A DNA stretch of 43,162 nucleotides from Defluviitaleaceae bacterium (lineage in GTDB: Bacteria > Bacillota > Clostridia > Lachnospirales > WQUN01): NCBI GenBank assembly GCA_009781725.1, contig WQVF01000028.1, positions 1 to 43,162 of the forward strand, written 5' to 3'. Position numbers and translations under genes: made by a program. The notes under the pieces were generated by a model, which was not told the DNA's origin, made no database searches, and saw only the letters and a program-made list of their open reading frames with translations. Below, in pieces: positions 15,167-24,823 of this stretch (the first letter of the stretch is position 1; each line of letters opens with the position of its first letter).

Positions 15167-15196
15167 TTGCTCAAAACTCAGTCATTATGCTATAAT
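15167..15196 (+). promoter_or_regulatory. hpf promoter
   Basis: TTGCTC (15167-15172) and TATAAT (15191-15196) have an 18-nt spacer. A GAGGAGG ribosome site follows before the hpf ATG at 15229. Confidence 0.6.
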
Positions 15197-15228
15197 CGCC
15201 ATGTAAATATTACTCGAGGAGGATTCCT

Positions 15229-15771
15229 ATGCGATTTGTCTTTACCGGAAAGAACATGACCGTAACCGAAGCCCTGAAAGAACGCAGTATCAAGAAGCTG
15301 TCCCGCCTAGAAAAACTGTTGCCGGACAATGCCGAAGTCCATATCACCTTTAGCACAAAAAAGCATCTTACCAAAATGGAAGTATCTGTACCCATGCATA
15401 AGCGCTTACTCCGGGCCGAAGTCTCCGACAGTGACGCTAACAACTGCATGGATACAGCAGTGGATATACTAGAAAAGCAAGTTGTAAAGTACAAGACCAG
15501 GCTCAGAGACCGCCGCCGCCGTGCCATAGCCACCAATGAAGAGTTAATGTATATCGAAGAAGCGGAAGCCGCCCCGGCAGATTCCCAGCCTGAAATTGTC
15601 ATACACCGCACAAAGCGGTTTGCCCTAAAGCCTATGGATGCCCAAGAAGCAATCATGGAAATGGAACTTTTGAATCATGATTTCTATGTCTTCCGCAATA
15701 GCTGGACAGATGAGGTCAATGTTGTATATAAGCGTAAAGACGGCGAATATGGCCTGATAGAGCCTCAATGA
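15229..15771 (+). CDS. hpf: Ribosome hibernation promoting factor, long form
   Basis: A 180-residue protein. The S30AE/YfiA domain spans residues 1-100 (FTGKNMTVTEALKERSIKKLSRLEKLL). A linker follows, and then the C-terminal dimerisation domain (HRTKRFALKPMDAQEAIMEMELLNHDFYVFRN, about 125-180). The long form dimerises two 70S ribosomes into inactive 100S particles in stationary phase in most Firmicutes. It starts a tight operon: the stop overlaps the next ATG as ATGA. Confidence 0.95.
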   Translation: MRFVFTGKNMTVTEALKERSIKKLSRLEKLLPDNAEVHITFSTKKHLTKMEVSVPMHKRLLRAEVSDSDANNCMDTAVDILEKQVVKYKTRLRDRRRRAIATNEELMYIEEAEAAPADSQPEIVIHRTKRFALKPMDAQEAIMEMELLNHDFYVFRNSWTDEVNVVYKRKDGEYGLIEPQ

Positions 15772-16376
15772 TATATTTATTAGCAACCAATAACCCTGGC
15801 AAGGCCAAGGAGATTGCACCCCTGTTTGAAGAAGCAGGGCTTAGGCTAATCTCCTTGGCTGACCTGGGGTTATCCTTTGAGGCCAGGGAGGACGGAGAGA
15901 CATTTCTGGCTAACGCGATGCAGAAGGCTTGGGAGACGGCGGCTTTTTTGCGCGAGCGCGGGCATTTGCAGGTCGCAGTATTGGCCGACGACTCCGGCTT
16001 GGCCATAGACGCCCTAGACGGTGCACCAGGGGTACATTCTGCCCTGTTTATGGGACGGGATACACCATATCCCATTCGATGCAATGCAATCCTTGACATG
16101 CTGCAAGAACAGCGTACCGCCAGGTTTGTTTGCAATCTGGTATGCCTTTTCCCCGACGACACATCCCTTACAGCAGTGGGCACCATCGACGGCAGCATAG
16201 CCTACGAAATCCACGGGGAAGGGGGCTTTGGCTACGACCCAATATTTTTCTATCCCCCACTAGGCAAGACCCTGGCCCAGCTCACCAAGGATGAAAAAAA
16301 CGCAGTCAGCCACAGGGGTAAGGCAATAAAAAAAATGATAGGCCTGATAATAAATGCAGATACTTGTACTCAGTGA
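15768..16376 (+). CDS. rdgB: RdgB/HAM1-family XTP/dITP diphosphatase
   Basis: 202 residues. LATNNPGKAKEI (residues 5-16), the catalytic ADDSGLAIDALDGAPGVHSA, GGFGYDPIF and a C-terminal SHRGKA are the family's signature motifs. It removes deaminated purine nucleotides (ITP, XTP, dITP) from the pool. The start overlaps the hpf stop. The stop overlaps the start of the phosphodiesterase gene by 23 nt. Nothing appears missing. Confidence 0.95.
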   Translation: MIYLLATNNPGKAKEIAPLFEEAGLRLISLADLGLSFEAREDGETFLANAMQKAWETAAFLRERGHLQVAVLADDSGLAIDALDGAPGVHSALFMGRDTPYPIRCNAILDMLQEQRTARFVCNLVCLFPDDTSLTAVGTIDGSIAYEIHGEGGFGYDPIFFYPPLGKTLAQLTKDEKNAVSHRGKAIKKMIGLIINADTCTQ

Positions 16377-16833
16377 TTCTCATGGCAAGATTGATTCCAT
16401 CCCAAATTTGCTAAAACAGTATAAAAACAAGGTCCAGACTGTAGTCCACCTAGGAGACAATGCCCGGGATTTATTACAGTTTCAACCGGAATATTCTGAA
16501 ATGAACTTAGTCGCCATTGCAGGAAACTGCGATTTCTCGGCGGTGGCACCTCGCGAACGCATCCTGACATTAGGCACGAAAAGAATTTTATTGACCCATG
16601 GCCACAGCCACAATGTAAAATCAAGCTATCACCGGCTTATGTACTATTCACTGGAAAAGGAGGCGGATGTCTGTTTGTTTGGACATACACATATCCATAC
16701 AGTGTTTGACCATGAGTCGGTTTTTTTTATGAACCCAGGGAGCCTCGGTGAGCCGCGAGGATTAAAGCCCTCATACGGCTTAGTAACTATTGATAACGCA
16801 GGCAATGTCACAGGAGAAGTGATTAATATATGA
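16354..16833 (+). CDS. YfcE/MJ0936-family metallophosphodiesterase
   Basis: A 159-residue calcineurin-like phosphoesterase. The metal-binding motifs are in order: DSHGK (8-12), HLGDNARD, AGNCDF, LTHGHSH and FGHTHIH, then NPGSLGEPRG. Family members hydrolyse phosphodiesters with Mn or Ni, and the natural substrate is unsettled. Translation is coupled with both neighbours: the start lies inside rdgB, and the stop overlaps recJ as ATGA. No strong ribosome site of its own is visible. Confidence 0.92.
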   Translation: MQILVLSDSHGKIDSIPNLLKQYKNKVQTVVHLGDNARDLLQFQPEYSEMNLVAIAGNCDFSAVAPRERILTLGTKRILLTHGHSHNVKSSYHRLMYYSLEKEADVCLFGHTHIHTVFDHESVFFMNPGSLGEPRGLKPSYGLVTIDNAGNVTGEVINI

Positions 16834-18548
16834 AAACAAAATGGATAATCCGTGAAACAGACGCGGATTTAAGCCTGATGTCCCAAGTCCTTGGCATAAG
16901 CCCGGTTACAGCCAACGTAATGGCCAACCGAGATTTGCGCACAAAAAAAACCGCCTTAAGTTTTCTTAATCCATCGTTGGAGTCCGCTCATGACGGGATG
17001 ACCATCAAAGGTATGCACGAAGCCCTGGAATTAATATCCTACGCCATAGAGCATAAGGAAAAAATCATGATTTACGGAGACTACGATGTAGACGGCATAA
17101 TGGCAACGACAATTCTTTTAAAGAGCCTAAAAACCTTAGGGGCCAATGTAGATTTCTACATACCCCATCGAATAGAGGAAGGATACGGACTTAATCTGGA
17201 CGCCATCCGACAGCTTCATAAAGATGGGGCCGAGGTACTACTGACCGTTGATAATGGCATCTCTGCAATAGAAGAAATAGCGGTTGCAAAGGAACTTGGG
17301 ATGAAAGTCATTGTACTAGACCACCATGACCCTGGCTTTACGGAAACCGAGAATGGCAGGGAGGATATTCTACCGGATGCAGATGTTGTAATTGACCCAA
17401 AGCAAGAAGATTGCCCGTATCCTTTTAAGGAGCTCTGTGCCGGAGGTCTTGCTTACAAGCTAGCTGTGTCCATATCGTCCCACCAATCCGACGAGCTGCT
17501 GGCATTGGCCGCAATCGCAACCATCTGCGATATAGTCAGCCTTCGAGATGAAAATCGAATAATCGTAAAGGAAGGGCTTGAGCGATTAAATTCCCATAAA
17601 TTAATCAATCTCGGCTTGGGCAGTCTAATCACTGCCCGTGGATACCTGGACAAACCCATAGATGCCTTTGCCATAGGGTTTATATTAGGGCCATGTCTTA
17701 ATGCTACGGGACGTCTTGGCTCCGCCAGTGCCTCTGTGGAACTCCTTATTGCAGAAGACCCCAAGGACCGTTTTCGATTAGCGGAAGAACTGTGCCGCCT
17801 TAACGATGAACGAAAAAAAATAACCGCTGATTGTGCAGCGAGGGCCCTCTCCAACCTGACAGAGCATCTGGATAAGGTACTTGTACTAGCAGATACCCAA
17901 GCCCATGAGTCCGTTGCCGGAATCGTTGCCGGCCGGATAAAAGAAGCCACAGGCCGCCCCACGATTTTCATAACACAAGGGGATAACGCAATGAAGGGAT
18001 CTGGCCGGTCAATAGAAGGATATAATCTATTCGAATCCCTATTCAAGCATCGCTATCTCTTTATCAGATTTGGAGGCCATCCAATGGCGGCGGGGCTGAC
18101 CCTTTCAGAGGAAAACATCCCACTGCTCCGAGAGGCCCTAAATGCAGAATGCAATCTCACAGAGGAGGATTTCTCTGCCTCTCTCCATATCGATAGGGAA
18201 CTATCGCCATCGGAAATTAATCTAAAACTTTCCGAAGAACTGGCACGTCTTGCCCCCTATGGCAAGGGCAATCGGGAACCCTTATTCGTAAGCCGAAGCC
18301 TATATGTAGAAAACTGCCGGGTCATGAACGAGAAAAACACCTTAATATTTTCCTTCAGTTCCGCCGGGGGAAGGCATAAGGGCATAGCCTTCGGTCTTAA
18401 CGAAGACTATGCTCAGGCATGTACTGCCGCCGGAGTAAAGCCCATCGGTGGATATGGTATGGATGTTGTATATGCAATGGAGACTAATGTTTATAACGGA
18501 GTAGCCTCGGTACAGATGCGGGTCAGGGATTTCAAGATTGTGCCATAA
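16830..18548 (+). CDS. recJ: Single-stranded-DNA-specific exonuclease RecJ
   Basis: 572 residues. DHH phosphoesterase motifs are present: YGDYDVDGIMAT (about 82-93), VDNGIS, the DHH itself in VLDHHDPG, and the downstream DHHA1 motif GRSIEGYNL...FGGHPMAAGLTL. An OB-like end follows (LAPYGKGNREPLF). It degrades single-stranded DNA 5' to 3' in recombination and mismatch repair. The length matches E. coli-type RecJ, not the roughly 780-residue Bacillus form. Its 3' end overlaps the opposite-strand rpe gene by 58 bp. Confidence 0.95.
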   Translation: MKTKWIIRETDADLSLMSQVLGISPVTANVMANRDLRTKKTALSFLNPSLESAHDGMTIKGMHEALELISYAIEHKEKIMIYGDYDVDGIMATTILLKSLKTLGANVDFYIPHRIEEGYGLNLDAIRQLHKDGAEVLLTVDNGISAIEEIAVAKELGMKVIVLDHHDPGFTETENGREDILPDADVVIDPKQEDCPYPFKELCAGGLAYKLAVSISSHQSDELLALAAIATICDIVSLRDENRIIVKEGLERLNSHKLINLGLGSLITARGYLDKPIDAFAIGFILGPCLNATGRLGSASASVELLIAEDPKDRFRLAEELCRLNDERKKITADCAARALSNLTEHLDKVLVLADTQAHESVAGIVAGRIKEATGRPTIFITQGDNAMKGSGRSIEGYNLFESLFKHRYLFIRFGGHPMAAGLTLSEENIPLLREALNAECNLTEEDFSASLHIDRELSPSEINLKLSEELARLAPYGKGNREPLFVSRSLYVENCRVMNEKNTLIFSFSSAGGRHKGIAFGLNEDYAQACTAAGVKPIGGYGMDVVYAMETNVYNGVASVQMRVRDFKIVP

Positions 18549-19162
18549 TCCTCCTGCCCAAACAAAGCAGACCCTACCACAAAGCCGGTCACTCCACAGA
18601 GTGCCGGTTTTGTTATGTTGACGGCGGAAATGCCGCCGTCAACACATAGCTCAAACCCATATTCCTTGGCCAATGCCCCAAGAGCCTCAAGCTTAACCAA
18701 TGTCTCAGGCATAAAGCTTTGCCCGCCAAAGCCCGGCTCGACAGTCATTGCAAGGACATGGTCGCAAAGAGGCAGCAAATCAACAACAGCTTCAACAGAT
18801 GTACCGGGGTTTACCGCAATACCCGGTGCCGCGCCAAGGGCACGGATTTCCCTTAATGTATCCCCGGTGTTACCTCCCGCCTCAGGGTGAATATATATAA
18901 CATCCCCACCTAAATCTCGAAAAAACTTGATATGCCGCCCAGGCTCAACGAGCATCAGGTGTACATCCATAGGCAAATGAGTATGTGCCTTCACCGTTTT
19001 GAGTATCTCCGACCCGCAGCCGAAATTGGGCACAAAACTTCCGTCCATTACATCTATATGGATATAATCCGCCCCGGCCTCAGTTACGCGCCTTATTTCT
19101 TCCGCCAAGATACTATGGTCGGCGCATAGTATGCTTGGCCGGATATTTATCGGTCTACTCAT
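18491..19162 (-). CDS. rpe: Ribulose-phosphate 3-epimerase (or close sugar-phosphate epimerase)
   Basis: A 223-residue TIM barrel. RPSILCADH, HIDVMDGSFVPNFGCG (metal His and catalytic Asp), MDVHLM, MTVEPGFGGQSFM and CVDGGIS are the Rpe family motifs. It interconverts ribulose-5-P and xylulose-5-P in the pentose phosphate pathway. It forms an operon with rpiB, overlapping it by 8 nt. That pairing, and VIYIHPEAGG where classic Rpe has a different run, leaves room for an allulose-6-P epimerase. The last 58 bp run antisense into recJ. Confidence 0.88.
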   Translation of the reverse strand: MSRPINIRPSILCADHSILAEEIRRVTEAGADYIHIDVMDGSFVPNFGCGSEILKTVKAHTHLPMDVHLMLVEPGRHIKFFRDLGGDVIYIHPEAGGNTGDTLREIRALGAAPGIAVNPGTSVEAVVDLLPLCDHVLAMTVEPGFGGQSFMPETLVKLEALGALAKEYGFELCVDGGISAVNITKPALCGVTGFVVGSALFGQEDYGTILKSLTRICTEATPL

Positions 19163-19592
19163 AGTACATCTCCAGCATTTCTAACCGCCTGGCATGGCGG
19201 CCGCCTTCAAATTCGGCTTTGAGCCAAACATCTACTATCATTTTAGCCAGCTCTATGCCTATGACCCTCGCCCCTAGGGCAATGGCATTGGAATTATTAT
19301 GCTGCCGTGAAAGAAGTGCTGTATACGGCTCAGTGCAGTTGACGCAGCGCACACCAGGCACAGAGTTGGCCCCAAGGGATATGCCAAAGCCTGTACCGCA
19401 GACTAGTATCGCCCACTCAGCCTCACCCGCTGCCAGTTTTTCCCCTGCCATACGGCCATAAACGGGATATTCGGCGGCTTGCCCTTCTTGGGCACCTATG
19501 TCTGTTACTTCATGGCCCAAGGCTGTCACAAACTCCGCTAATTCTTTTTTCATAGGAATACCAGCATGGTCGCTTGCTAGGATTATTTTCAT
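19155..19592 (-). CDS. rpiB: Ribose 5-phosphate isomerase B
   Basis: A 145-residue RpiB/LacAB-type isomerase. ASDHAGIPMKKEL (residues 6-18), the catalytic Cys in ILVCGTGFGISLGAN, and RQHNNSNAIALGARVIG are diagnostic. It interconverts ribose-5-P and ribulose-5-P, next to the epimerase in the same pathway. GAGAGGAAG lies upstream of the ATG. It overlaps the stop of the upstream BrkB-type gene region by 4 nt, giving a yihY-rpiB-rpe order on the minus strand. Confidence 0.93.
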   Translation of the reverse strand: MKIILASDHAGIPMKKELAEFVTALGHEVTDIGAQEGQAAEYPVYGRMAGEKLAAGEAEWAILVCGTGFGISLGANSVPGVRCVNCTEPYTALLSRQHNNSNAIALGARVIGIELAKMIVDVWLKAEFEGGRHARRLEMLEMYYE

Positions 19593-20398
19593 TTTGTCAA
19601 CTTCCTCTCCGTAACCAACAACGCATTAAGCTCATTGCCAATCAGCAAAATAACCGATATCAAATTAAGCCACAAGATAAGTATAAACACTCCGGCAATA
19701 CTACCATAAATGGCAGGATACTGGGTAAAATTAATCATCACAAACCCAAAAACAGCTGATGCAACCGCCCAGCCCACCACTGTTATAATTGCCCCAGGCA
19801 GCACCTGCAATAGGCGCAGCTTCTTTGGTGCCGCCAGCTTAAAAATCATCATAGTGGCAAATGCCATAACCAAAAACGCTCCGATTGCACTAAGAGGCGT
19901 AAAAAGCATTTCCAATCCCGCAGGCATAAATAGCTCCCAGATATACCGGCCCAGGACCAACAACACTAGCATAACCAAGAGCACCGACGCAAACAATACC
20001 ATCATCACAAGGCTCAAGGCTACCTGCTTTACTCCGTTGCGCGGATTATGAAAGTCAAAGGCTGAGCTGGAATTGCGGATTATAGCCCTAAAACCATTGG
20101 CTGAGTTATACACACTAAAAAACAAAGCCGTAGACATAAGCCCACCACTACGGGTCTGCTCCAGCCCCTGAACAAAATCCTCAACCAGCGGCCCCGCATC
20201 TCCTGGAAGCACTTGGTAAACCGGTGCAAGAAGGGCAGTAGAGTCGAACTGGGTAAAGCCAAACAAAGACATAAGGAAAATAAGAAACGGAAAAAACGCC
20301 AACAGCACCCGGTAGGTAAGACCGGCAGCCCGTTCCATAATCTGGTCTTCATGGCATTTTCGTGCTAGATTTAATAGGAAAATAGTAAATGTTTTCAT
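19589..20398 (-). CDS. YihY/BrkB-family inner membrane protein
   Basis: 269 residues with about six membrane helices and the family's AAGLTYRVLLAFFPFLIFLMS-like first segment, RNGVKQ, and a C-terminal YGSIAGVFILILWLNLIS. Early reports called the family ribonuclease BN. That activity belongs to another protein, and the actual function is unclear. It leads the yihY-rpiB-rpe operon and has AGGTG before its ATG. Confidence 0.9.
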   Translation of the reverse strand: MKTFTIFLLNLARKCHEDQIMERAAGLTYRVLLAFFPFLIFLMSLFGFTQFDSTALLAPVYQVLPGDAGPLVEDFVQGLEQTRSGGLMSTALFFSVYNSANGFRAIIRNSSSAFDFHNPRNGVKQVALSLVMMVLFASVLLVMLVLLVLGRYIWELFMPAGLEMLFTPLSAIGAFLVMAFATMMIFKLAAPKKLRLLQVLPGAIITVVGWAVASAVFGFVMINFTQYPAIYGSIAGVFILILWLNLISVILLIGNELNALLVTERKLTK

Positions 20399-20466
20399 AG
20401 AATCACCTGTTTATAGATTGCGCAACAATGGTATTATAATACTACATATCCAAAGGAGGTCACACC

Positions 20467-22125
20467 ATGAAGGATAAAATCACAATAGATATAGTCGGTA
20501 GCGGCAAAACATCTGTGCCTAAGGGCATAACATTGTTGGAAGTCAGCAAAACCCAAACCAAGCCATGGCCCATCCTCGTAGCCACTGTAGACAACGAGCT
20601 GCAAGACCTTTCCCGCCGTTTGCTATTCGACTCCACCGTTGATTTCCTAGACATCAGTGACCCCAACGGCTACCGCACCTATCAGCGCAGTCTTACCTTC
20701 CTGATGATCTATGCCGCAAAATCCGTACTGGGGAAAAAGGCCCGAGTGGTAGTAACCCATTCCATAAACAAAAATTACTATTGCGAATTACCAGACCACC
20801 CCGAGCCCACAAAAGAATTACTCGAAGAAATTGAAAGGATAATGCGTGAAACCGTAGCCAAAGACATCCCAATAGAAAAACATACCCTCCAAAAAGAAGC
20901 CGCAATAAAACTTGCCTCAGACTTTGGCCTGGAAGACAAAGAAAAAATGCTGAAATACCGCCACAATCTCTCGGTAAGCTTCTACAAGCTAGACTGGTTC
21001 TATAATTATTTCTATGGAGAAATGGCACCATCCACCGACTGCCTCAGCCAGTATAAACTAATAAAACGCTCCAATGGCTTTATGCTCCAATTCCCAGATG
21101 CCAGCCTAGGTTACGAATTTGCCGAATTACCTCAAAACACCAAGGTCGAAGAGGTATTCGAGGAAGCCAACCAGTGGGCGCGGATAGTAAACGCAGACAC
21201 GGTAGGTGCTCTCAATGATAATCTATGTAAATCAGGCAATGGAATGATAATACGCATAGCCGAGGCCCTTCATGAGAAAAAAGTGGCACTACTAGCAGAT
21301 CGTATAGTCAATGAGCACCGCCGGATTGTACTAATCGCCGGCCCCACATCCTCAGGCAAGACCACCTTCGCCGTACGCCTAAGCACCCAACTCCGGGCAA
21401 TAGGCGCAGTCCCCAGCGTAATCGGGCTAGACAATTACTACCACAACCGAGGAGACGGCCGCATCCCAAGAGATGAGTTTGGCAACGAGGACTACGAAAC
21501 TATCAAGGCCATAGACACTGCCCTAATCACAAAAAACCTGCAAGCCCTGCTTCTAGGGGAAGGGGTAGAGCTCCCCACTTTCAACTTCCTAACCGGCAAA
21601 CGCGAATACAAAGGCCGCTATATGCAGCTTGCACCCCAGGATGTCCTAATACTGGAGGGCATCCATGGCCTCAACGATGAAATAAGCCGCGGTGTAGCCG
21701 ACCAAGACAAATTCAAAATATTTATCTCAGCCCTGACCCAGATAAATATAGACGACCATAACAGAATCCCAACAACAGATACCCGCCTGGTACGACGCAT
21801 AGTCCGGGACTACCAATACCGCGGCACCACTGCGGCAGACACAATAGACCGCTGGCCGTCAGTGCTCAGAGGCGAGGCAAAATACATCTACCCCCATCAA
21901 GAAGCGGCAGATGAATTCTTCAATTCGGCCCTAGTCTACGAAATGTGCGTACTAAAGCAATATGCGGAACCGCTACTGTTCGACATCACCCAAGACGCAC
22001 CCCAGTATACCGAGGCCCGCAGGCTGATAAAATTCTTAAGCTCATTTCTATGTATCCCCAGCGAAAATATCCCGGCTAATTCCATCTTGCGGGAGTTTGT
22101 TGGGGGGAGTTGTTTTAGTCATTAA
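20467..22125 (+). CDS. TGS domain + uridine kinase-like nucleoside kinase fusion
   Basis: 552 residues. Residues 1-65 resemble a TGS domain (KGITLLEVSK). Residues 70-230 resemble the threonyl-tRNA synthetase second additional domain. From about 280 there is a P-loop kinase of the uridine kinase/phosphoribulokinase group: GPTSSGKTTFAVRL (about 291-304), GLDNYYHNR, LEGIHGLN, and TDTRLVRRIVRDYQYRG as the lid. This three-part fusion is common in Clostridia, where its in vivo substrate is not settled. AAAGGAGG lies 7 nt before the ATG. The end overlaps the convergent TPR gene by 11 nt. Confidence 0.9.
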   Translation: MKDKITIDIVGSGKTSVPKGITLLEVSKTQTKPWPILVATVDNELQDLSRRLLFDSTVDFLDISDPNGYRTYQRSLTFLMIYAAKSVLGKKARVVVTHSINKNYYCELPDHPEPTKELLEEIERIMRETVAKDIPIEKHTLQKEAAIKLASDFGLEDKEKMLKYRHNLSVSFYKLDWFYNYFYGEMAPSTDCLSQYKLIKRSNGFMLQFPDASLGYEFAELPQNTKVEEVFEEANQWARIVNADTVGALNDNLCKSGNGMIIRIAEALHEKKVALLADRIVNEHRRIVLIAGPTSSGKTTFAVRLSTQLRAIGAVPSVIGLDNYYHNRGDGRIPRDEFGNEDYETIKAIDTALITKNLQALLLGEGVELPTFNFLTGKREYKGRYMQLAPQDVLILEGIHGLNDEISRGVADQDKFKIFISALTQINIDDHNRIPTTDTRLVRRIVRDYQYRGTTAADTIDRWPSVLRGEAKYIYPHQEAADEFFNSALVYEMCVLKQYAEPLLFDITQDAPQYTEARRLIKFLSSFLCIPSENIPANSILREFVGGSCFSH

Positions 22126-23257
22126 GACGATACTCCTCTTTCAACTGCCCAAGCACCTGCCCCAACACAGCCCTATAATCCCGCATATGGCCCTGGCCTT
22201 TTTTTATTCTGGCGTATTCCAGTAAAGTTGCCGGACTTGGGTCTGCGCCGGGAGGCATTGCATTTGTTATGGCCTCGGCGGCTCGCTGCCAGTCATAGTC
22301 TGTACGGTAACAACTTGCCAGCTTTGTCCATAACGCGGAACTTTTGCGGCCTGTCGTGTTTTGGTCTGACTCTATGGCCTTTTTCATATGGCTAATGGCT
22401 AACCCCATGTTGGCATGGCCGTGGGAGGCATATATTTTAGATGTTTTTTCGTGGTATGCCGGATCTTTTGGATTTATGACCGCAAGGGCATTTTCTGTTT
22501 CCCCTAGTTCTACATGTATATCCGCGGTTAATTGTGAAATACGGAAATCTGGGTCATCTTTAGCATTTGTCAGCCATCTCAAAGCACCGACATAATCCCT
22601 TTGGCGATATGCCATAAGCCCTTTAAGAAATACAATTTCCGGAGCTTCCGATATAGGAAGAATTTGAGCTGCCGTGTCATAGTCGCCTTTGAGTATCAAG
22701 GCTTCCCCATAACGCCAAAGGATTATCTCATTATCAGGCTCAAGCATACAAGCCTTTGCAAGCAAGGATACGGCAGCATCATGGTTGCCCAATTGCATAT
22801 TTGCGATGGCCATATTATTAAGTATTGCGGCGTTTTGGGCATAACCCAACGCCTTAGTGTATAAGGGAAGGGCCTTGGCCGGTTGTCCCCGAGACACCAT
22901 GCCATCACCTCGGTCTTTTAGCCGCTCCCATTCTAATCTGTTTTCCCAGGCTGTTAGTTCGGATTTAAGCCTAGACAACTCGGTTTTATCGAAATACTCA
23001 ATTAAGCCTAAAAAAGCCAGCATTCCCTTGCTAAAAGACTCTATCTCGGCAAGGGCCGTGATTTTCACCGATATTTCCGCAAGACCAAGTGCTCCCACCC
23101 ATGAGATAAGCCTCTCAGAAGAAAACTCTTCCGCCGACTCCCGCCAATAATGATAGACATGGTACAGGGCCTCTTCAATAGAAAACACCTGGATGCCAGT
23201 GCCCTGGAAGGTGTATGGAATTTCATCAATCTGTTGAGATGTACATAACTGTAACAT
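22115..23257 (-). CDS. Tetratricopeptide repeat protein
   Basis: A 380-residue soluble protein with no signal peptide. TPR-like helix pairs start near residue 120 (GQPAKALPLYTKALGYAQNA, ILNNMAIANMQLGNHDAAV, LWRYGEALILKGDYDTAA) and continue to the C-terminus. The N-terminal 110 residues are helical and unassigned. TPR proteins act as protein-binding scaffolds, and no partner is indicated by the neighbours. AGAGG precedes the ATG. Confidence 0.8.
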   Translation of the reverse strand: MLQLCTSQQIDEIPYTFQGTGIQVFSIEEALYHVYHYWRESAEEFSSERLISWVGALGLAEISVKITALAEIESFSKGMLAFLGLIEYFDKTELSRLKSELTAWENRLEWERLKDRGDGMVSRGQPAKALPLYTKALGYAQNAAILNNMAIANMQLGNHDAAVSLLAKACMLEPDNEIILWRYGEALILKGDYDTAAQILPISEAPEIVFLKGLMAYRQRDYVGALRWLTNAKDDPDFRISQLTADIHVELGETENALAVINPKDPAYHEKTSKIYASHGHANMGLAISHMKKAIESDQNTTGRKSSALWTKLASCYRTDYDWQRAAEAITNAMPPGADPSPATLLEYARIKKGQGHMRDYRAVLGQVLGQLKEEYRLND

Positions 23258-23337
23258 TTTCTTACCTCTAAAATAATTAATATACGCGAATATTCACAAA
23301 TATAGCTTAATAATTCTTTAAAAAAACAACGACCGCT

Positions 23338-24681
23338 TTACACCAAATCATCAAAACCACAGAGTGCAAACAACTGCCTGCAAAACTCCCCACCATCAGT
23401 AGAGCCTATCACAGCTTCAACCCCCAATGCTTGGGAAACTTCATCGAGGGTAGCTCCGCAAAGCATATCTTTTGTACCGATACGGAAGGCATTCCCAGGA
23501 ATAAAAAGCGTATCAAGCCCCACGCATTTTCCTGTAAGCTGGTTGATGATATCCTTCCCGGTCAACAGCCCACTGACTGTTACACCCGGCCCGTAGAAGT
23601 CATTCTGTATCACGTGGATATCCATGGCAAAGTTGGAGAATTTGCGCTTATAATCCTTTGCAAGAGACCGCATAAACGTCCCGGCCGCTACGCCAGTTAC
23701 GATGCCTACGCGTTTTGGTGCCATCGTGCTTTGAATCGTTACAAGGATTTCTTCTAGTGTAGAAATAAATTCATTATGAAAGTGAGCCATCATTCCAACG
23801 CCATTATCAAGTTGGGGGAAATCATCGTAGTCTCCATAGTATGGCACATCTTTACCTGCTAAAACATACCACTCATCTGCAAGATACACAAACTTACTGC
23901 CTCGTTCACTACATAAACGATACTGCCAATCCCCTACCTGGGCAATGATTTTTACTGCATCTTCGCCTGTGAATCCCTCCAAAGGGTACAGCCCATCCCG
24001 GTAACGAGTCAACCCTACAGGCACTATTGCAAGGCTCTTCGCATTTTTCCCAAGATTAGCAAGCCTCTCAATGGTTGTATCAAGGTGTTTGCCGTCATTA
24101 ATTCCTCTGCACAGCACCACTTGGAAGTGCATATCTATGTCCGCTTTACAAAACCGTTCCAGTATCTTAAACAAATACCCGGCCCTCATACTGCCCATCA
24201 TCATCCTGCGCAAGTTCATATCCCCGGCATGGACGCTAACTCGCATAGGGGATAGTCTATGTTTTATTATTTGGTCAACATCTTCCGGTTCAAGATTGGT
24301 AAGAGTAATATAATTGCCCATGGCAAAGGACTGATATGGGTCATCATCTTTTACATACAAAGATTCCCGCAGGCCTGGGGGCTGCTGATCTATAAAGCAA
24401 AAAATACAGTTATTGGCACAACGCCTATCCTCCCCCATTGACCCAGGAGGGAAAACAAGGCCCAAGCCTTCGTCGCTATCCTTCTCAATCTCAAATTCCC
24501 ATATTTCGCCATCAGGCTTTTGGATTTCTACCAGGATATTTTCCTCTGCCATAAGCCAGCGATAATCCAGAATATCTTTAATCTCTTGCCCATTTACAGA
24601 CAGCAGTATATCCCCGGTTTCAACATTCATTTCCCAGGCAATACTGTCTTCAGATACAGAAATTATTTTGTGTTGCTTCAT
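23338..24681 (-). CDS. DUF512 protein with PDZ-like and radical-SAM-like Cys motif
   Basis: 447 residues. The N-terminus is PDZ-like (WEMNVETGDILLSVNGQEIKD, about 16-37). Then CANNCIFC (88-95) gives a CxxxCxxC cluster as in radical SAM enzymes, followed by FIDQQPPGLRESLYVKDDDYR-like residues and a C-terminal DUF512 domain. Widespread and conserved in Clostridia, its function is not established. ATG 24681 follows GGAG by 9 nt. A longer frame upstream begins with a hydrophobic stretch but has no ribosome site. The gene is divergent from rpoB. Confidence 0.88.
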   Translation of the reverse strand: MKQHKIISVSEDSIAWEMNVETGDILLSVNGQEIKDILDYRWLMAEENILVEIQKPDGEIWEFEIEKDSDEGLGLVFPPGSMGEDRRCANNCIFCFIDQQPPGLRESLYVKDDDPYQSFAMGNYITLTNLEPEDVDQIIKHRLSPMRVSVHAGDMNLRRMMMGSMRAGYLFKILERFCKADIDMHFQVVLCRGINDGKHLDTTIERLANLGKNAKSLAIVPVGLTRYRDGLYPLEGFTGEDAVKIIAQVGDWQYRLCSERGSKFVYLADEWYVLAGKDVPYYGDYDDFPQLDNGVGMMAHFHNEFISTLEEILVTIQSTMAPKRVGIVTGVAAGTFMRSLAKDYKRKFSNFAMDIHVIQNDFYGPGVTVSGLLTGKDIINQLTGKCVGLDTLFIPGNAFRIGTKDMLCGATLDEVSQALGVEAVIGSTDGGEFCRQLFALCGFDDLV

Positions 24682-24772
24682 AATTATACACTCCAAATCC
24701 TGACGTAATAAAAATGCCCCCAAGACCACCATGGCCCAAGAGGCAAAAATCCACAAAAATAGAAAGATATGC

Positions 24773-24801
24773 TTGACAAAAAACTAGCGTCCTGATACGA
24801 T
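24773..24801 (+). promoter_or_regulatory. rpoBC promoter
   Basis: TTGACA (24773-24778) and TACGAT (24796-24801) have an exact 17-nt spacer. The start would be near 24808, leaving a leader of about 185 nt before rpoB. Confidence 0.75.
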
Positions 24802-24823
24802 TTACAACCGATTCTTAATCAGG

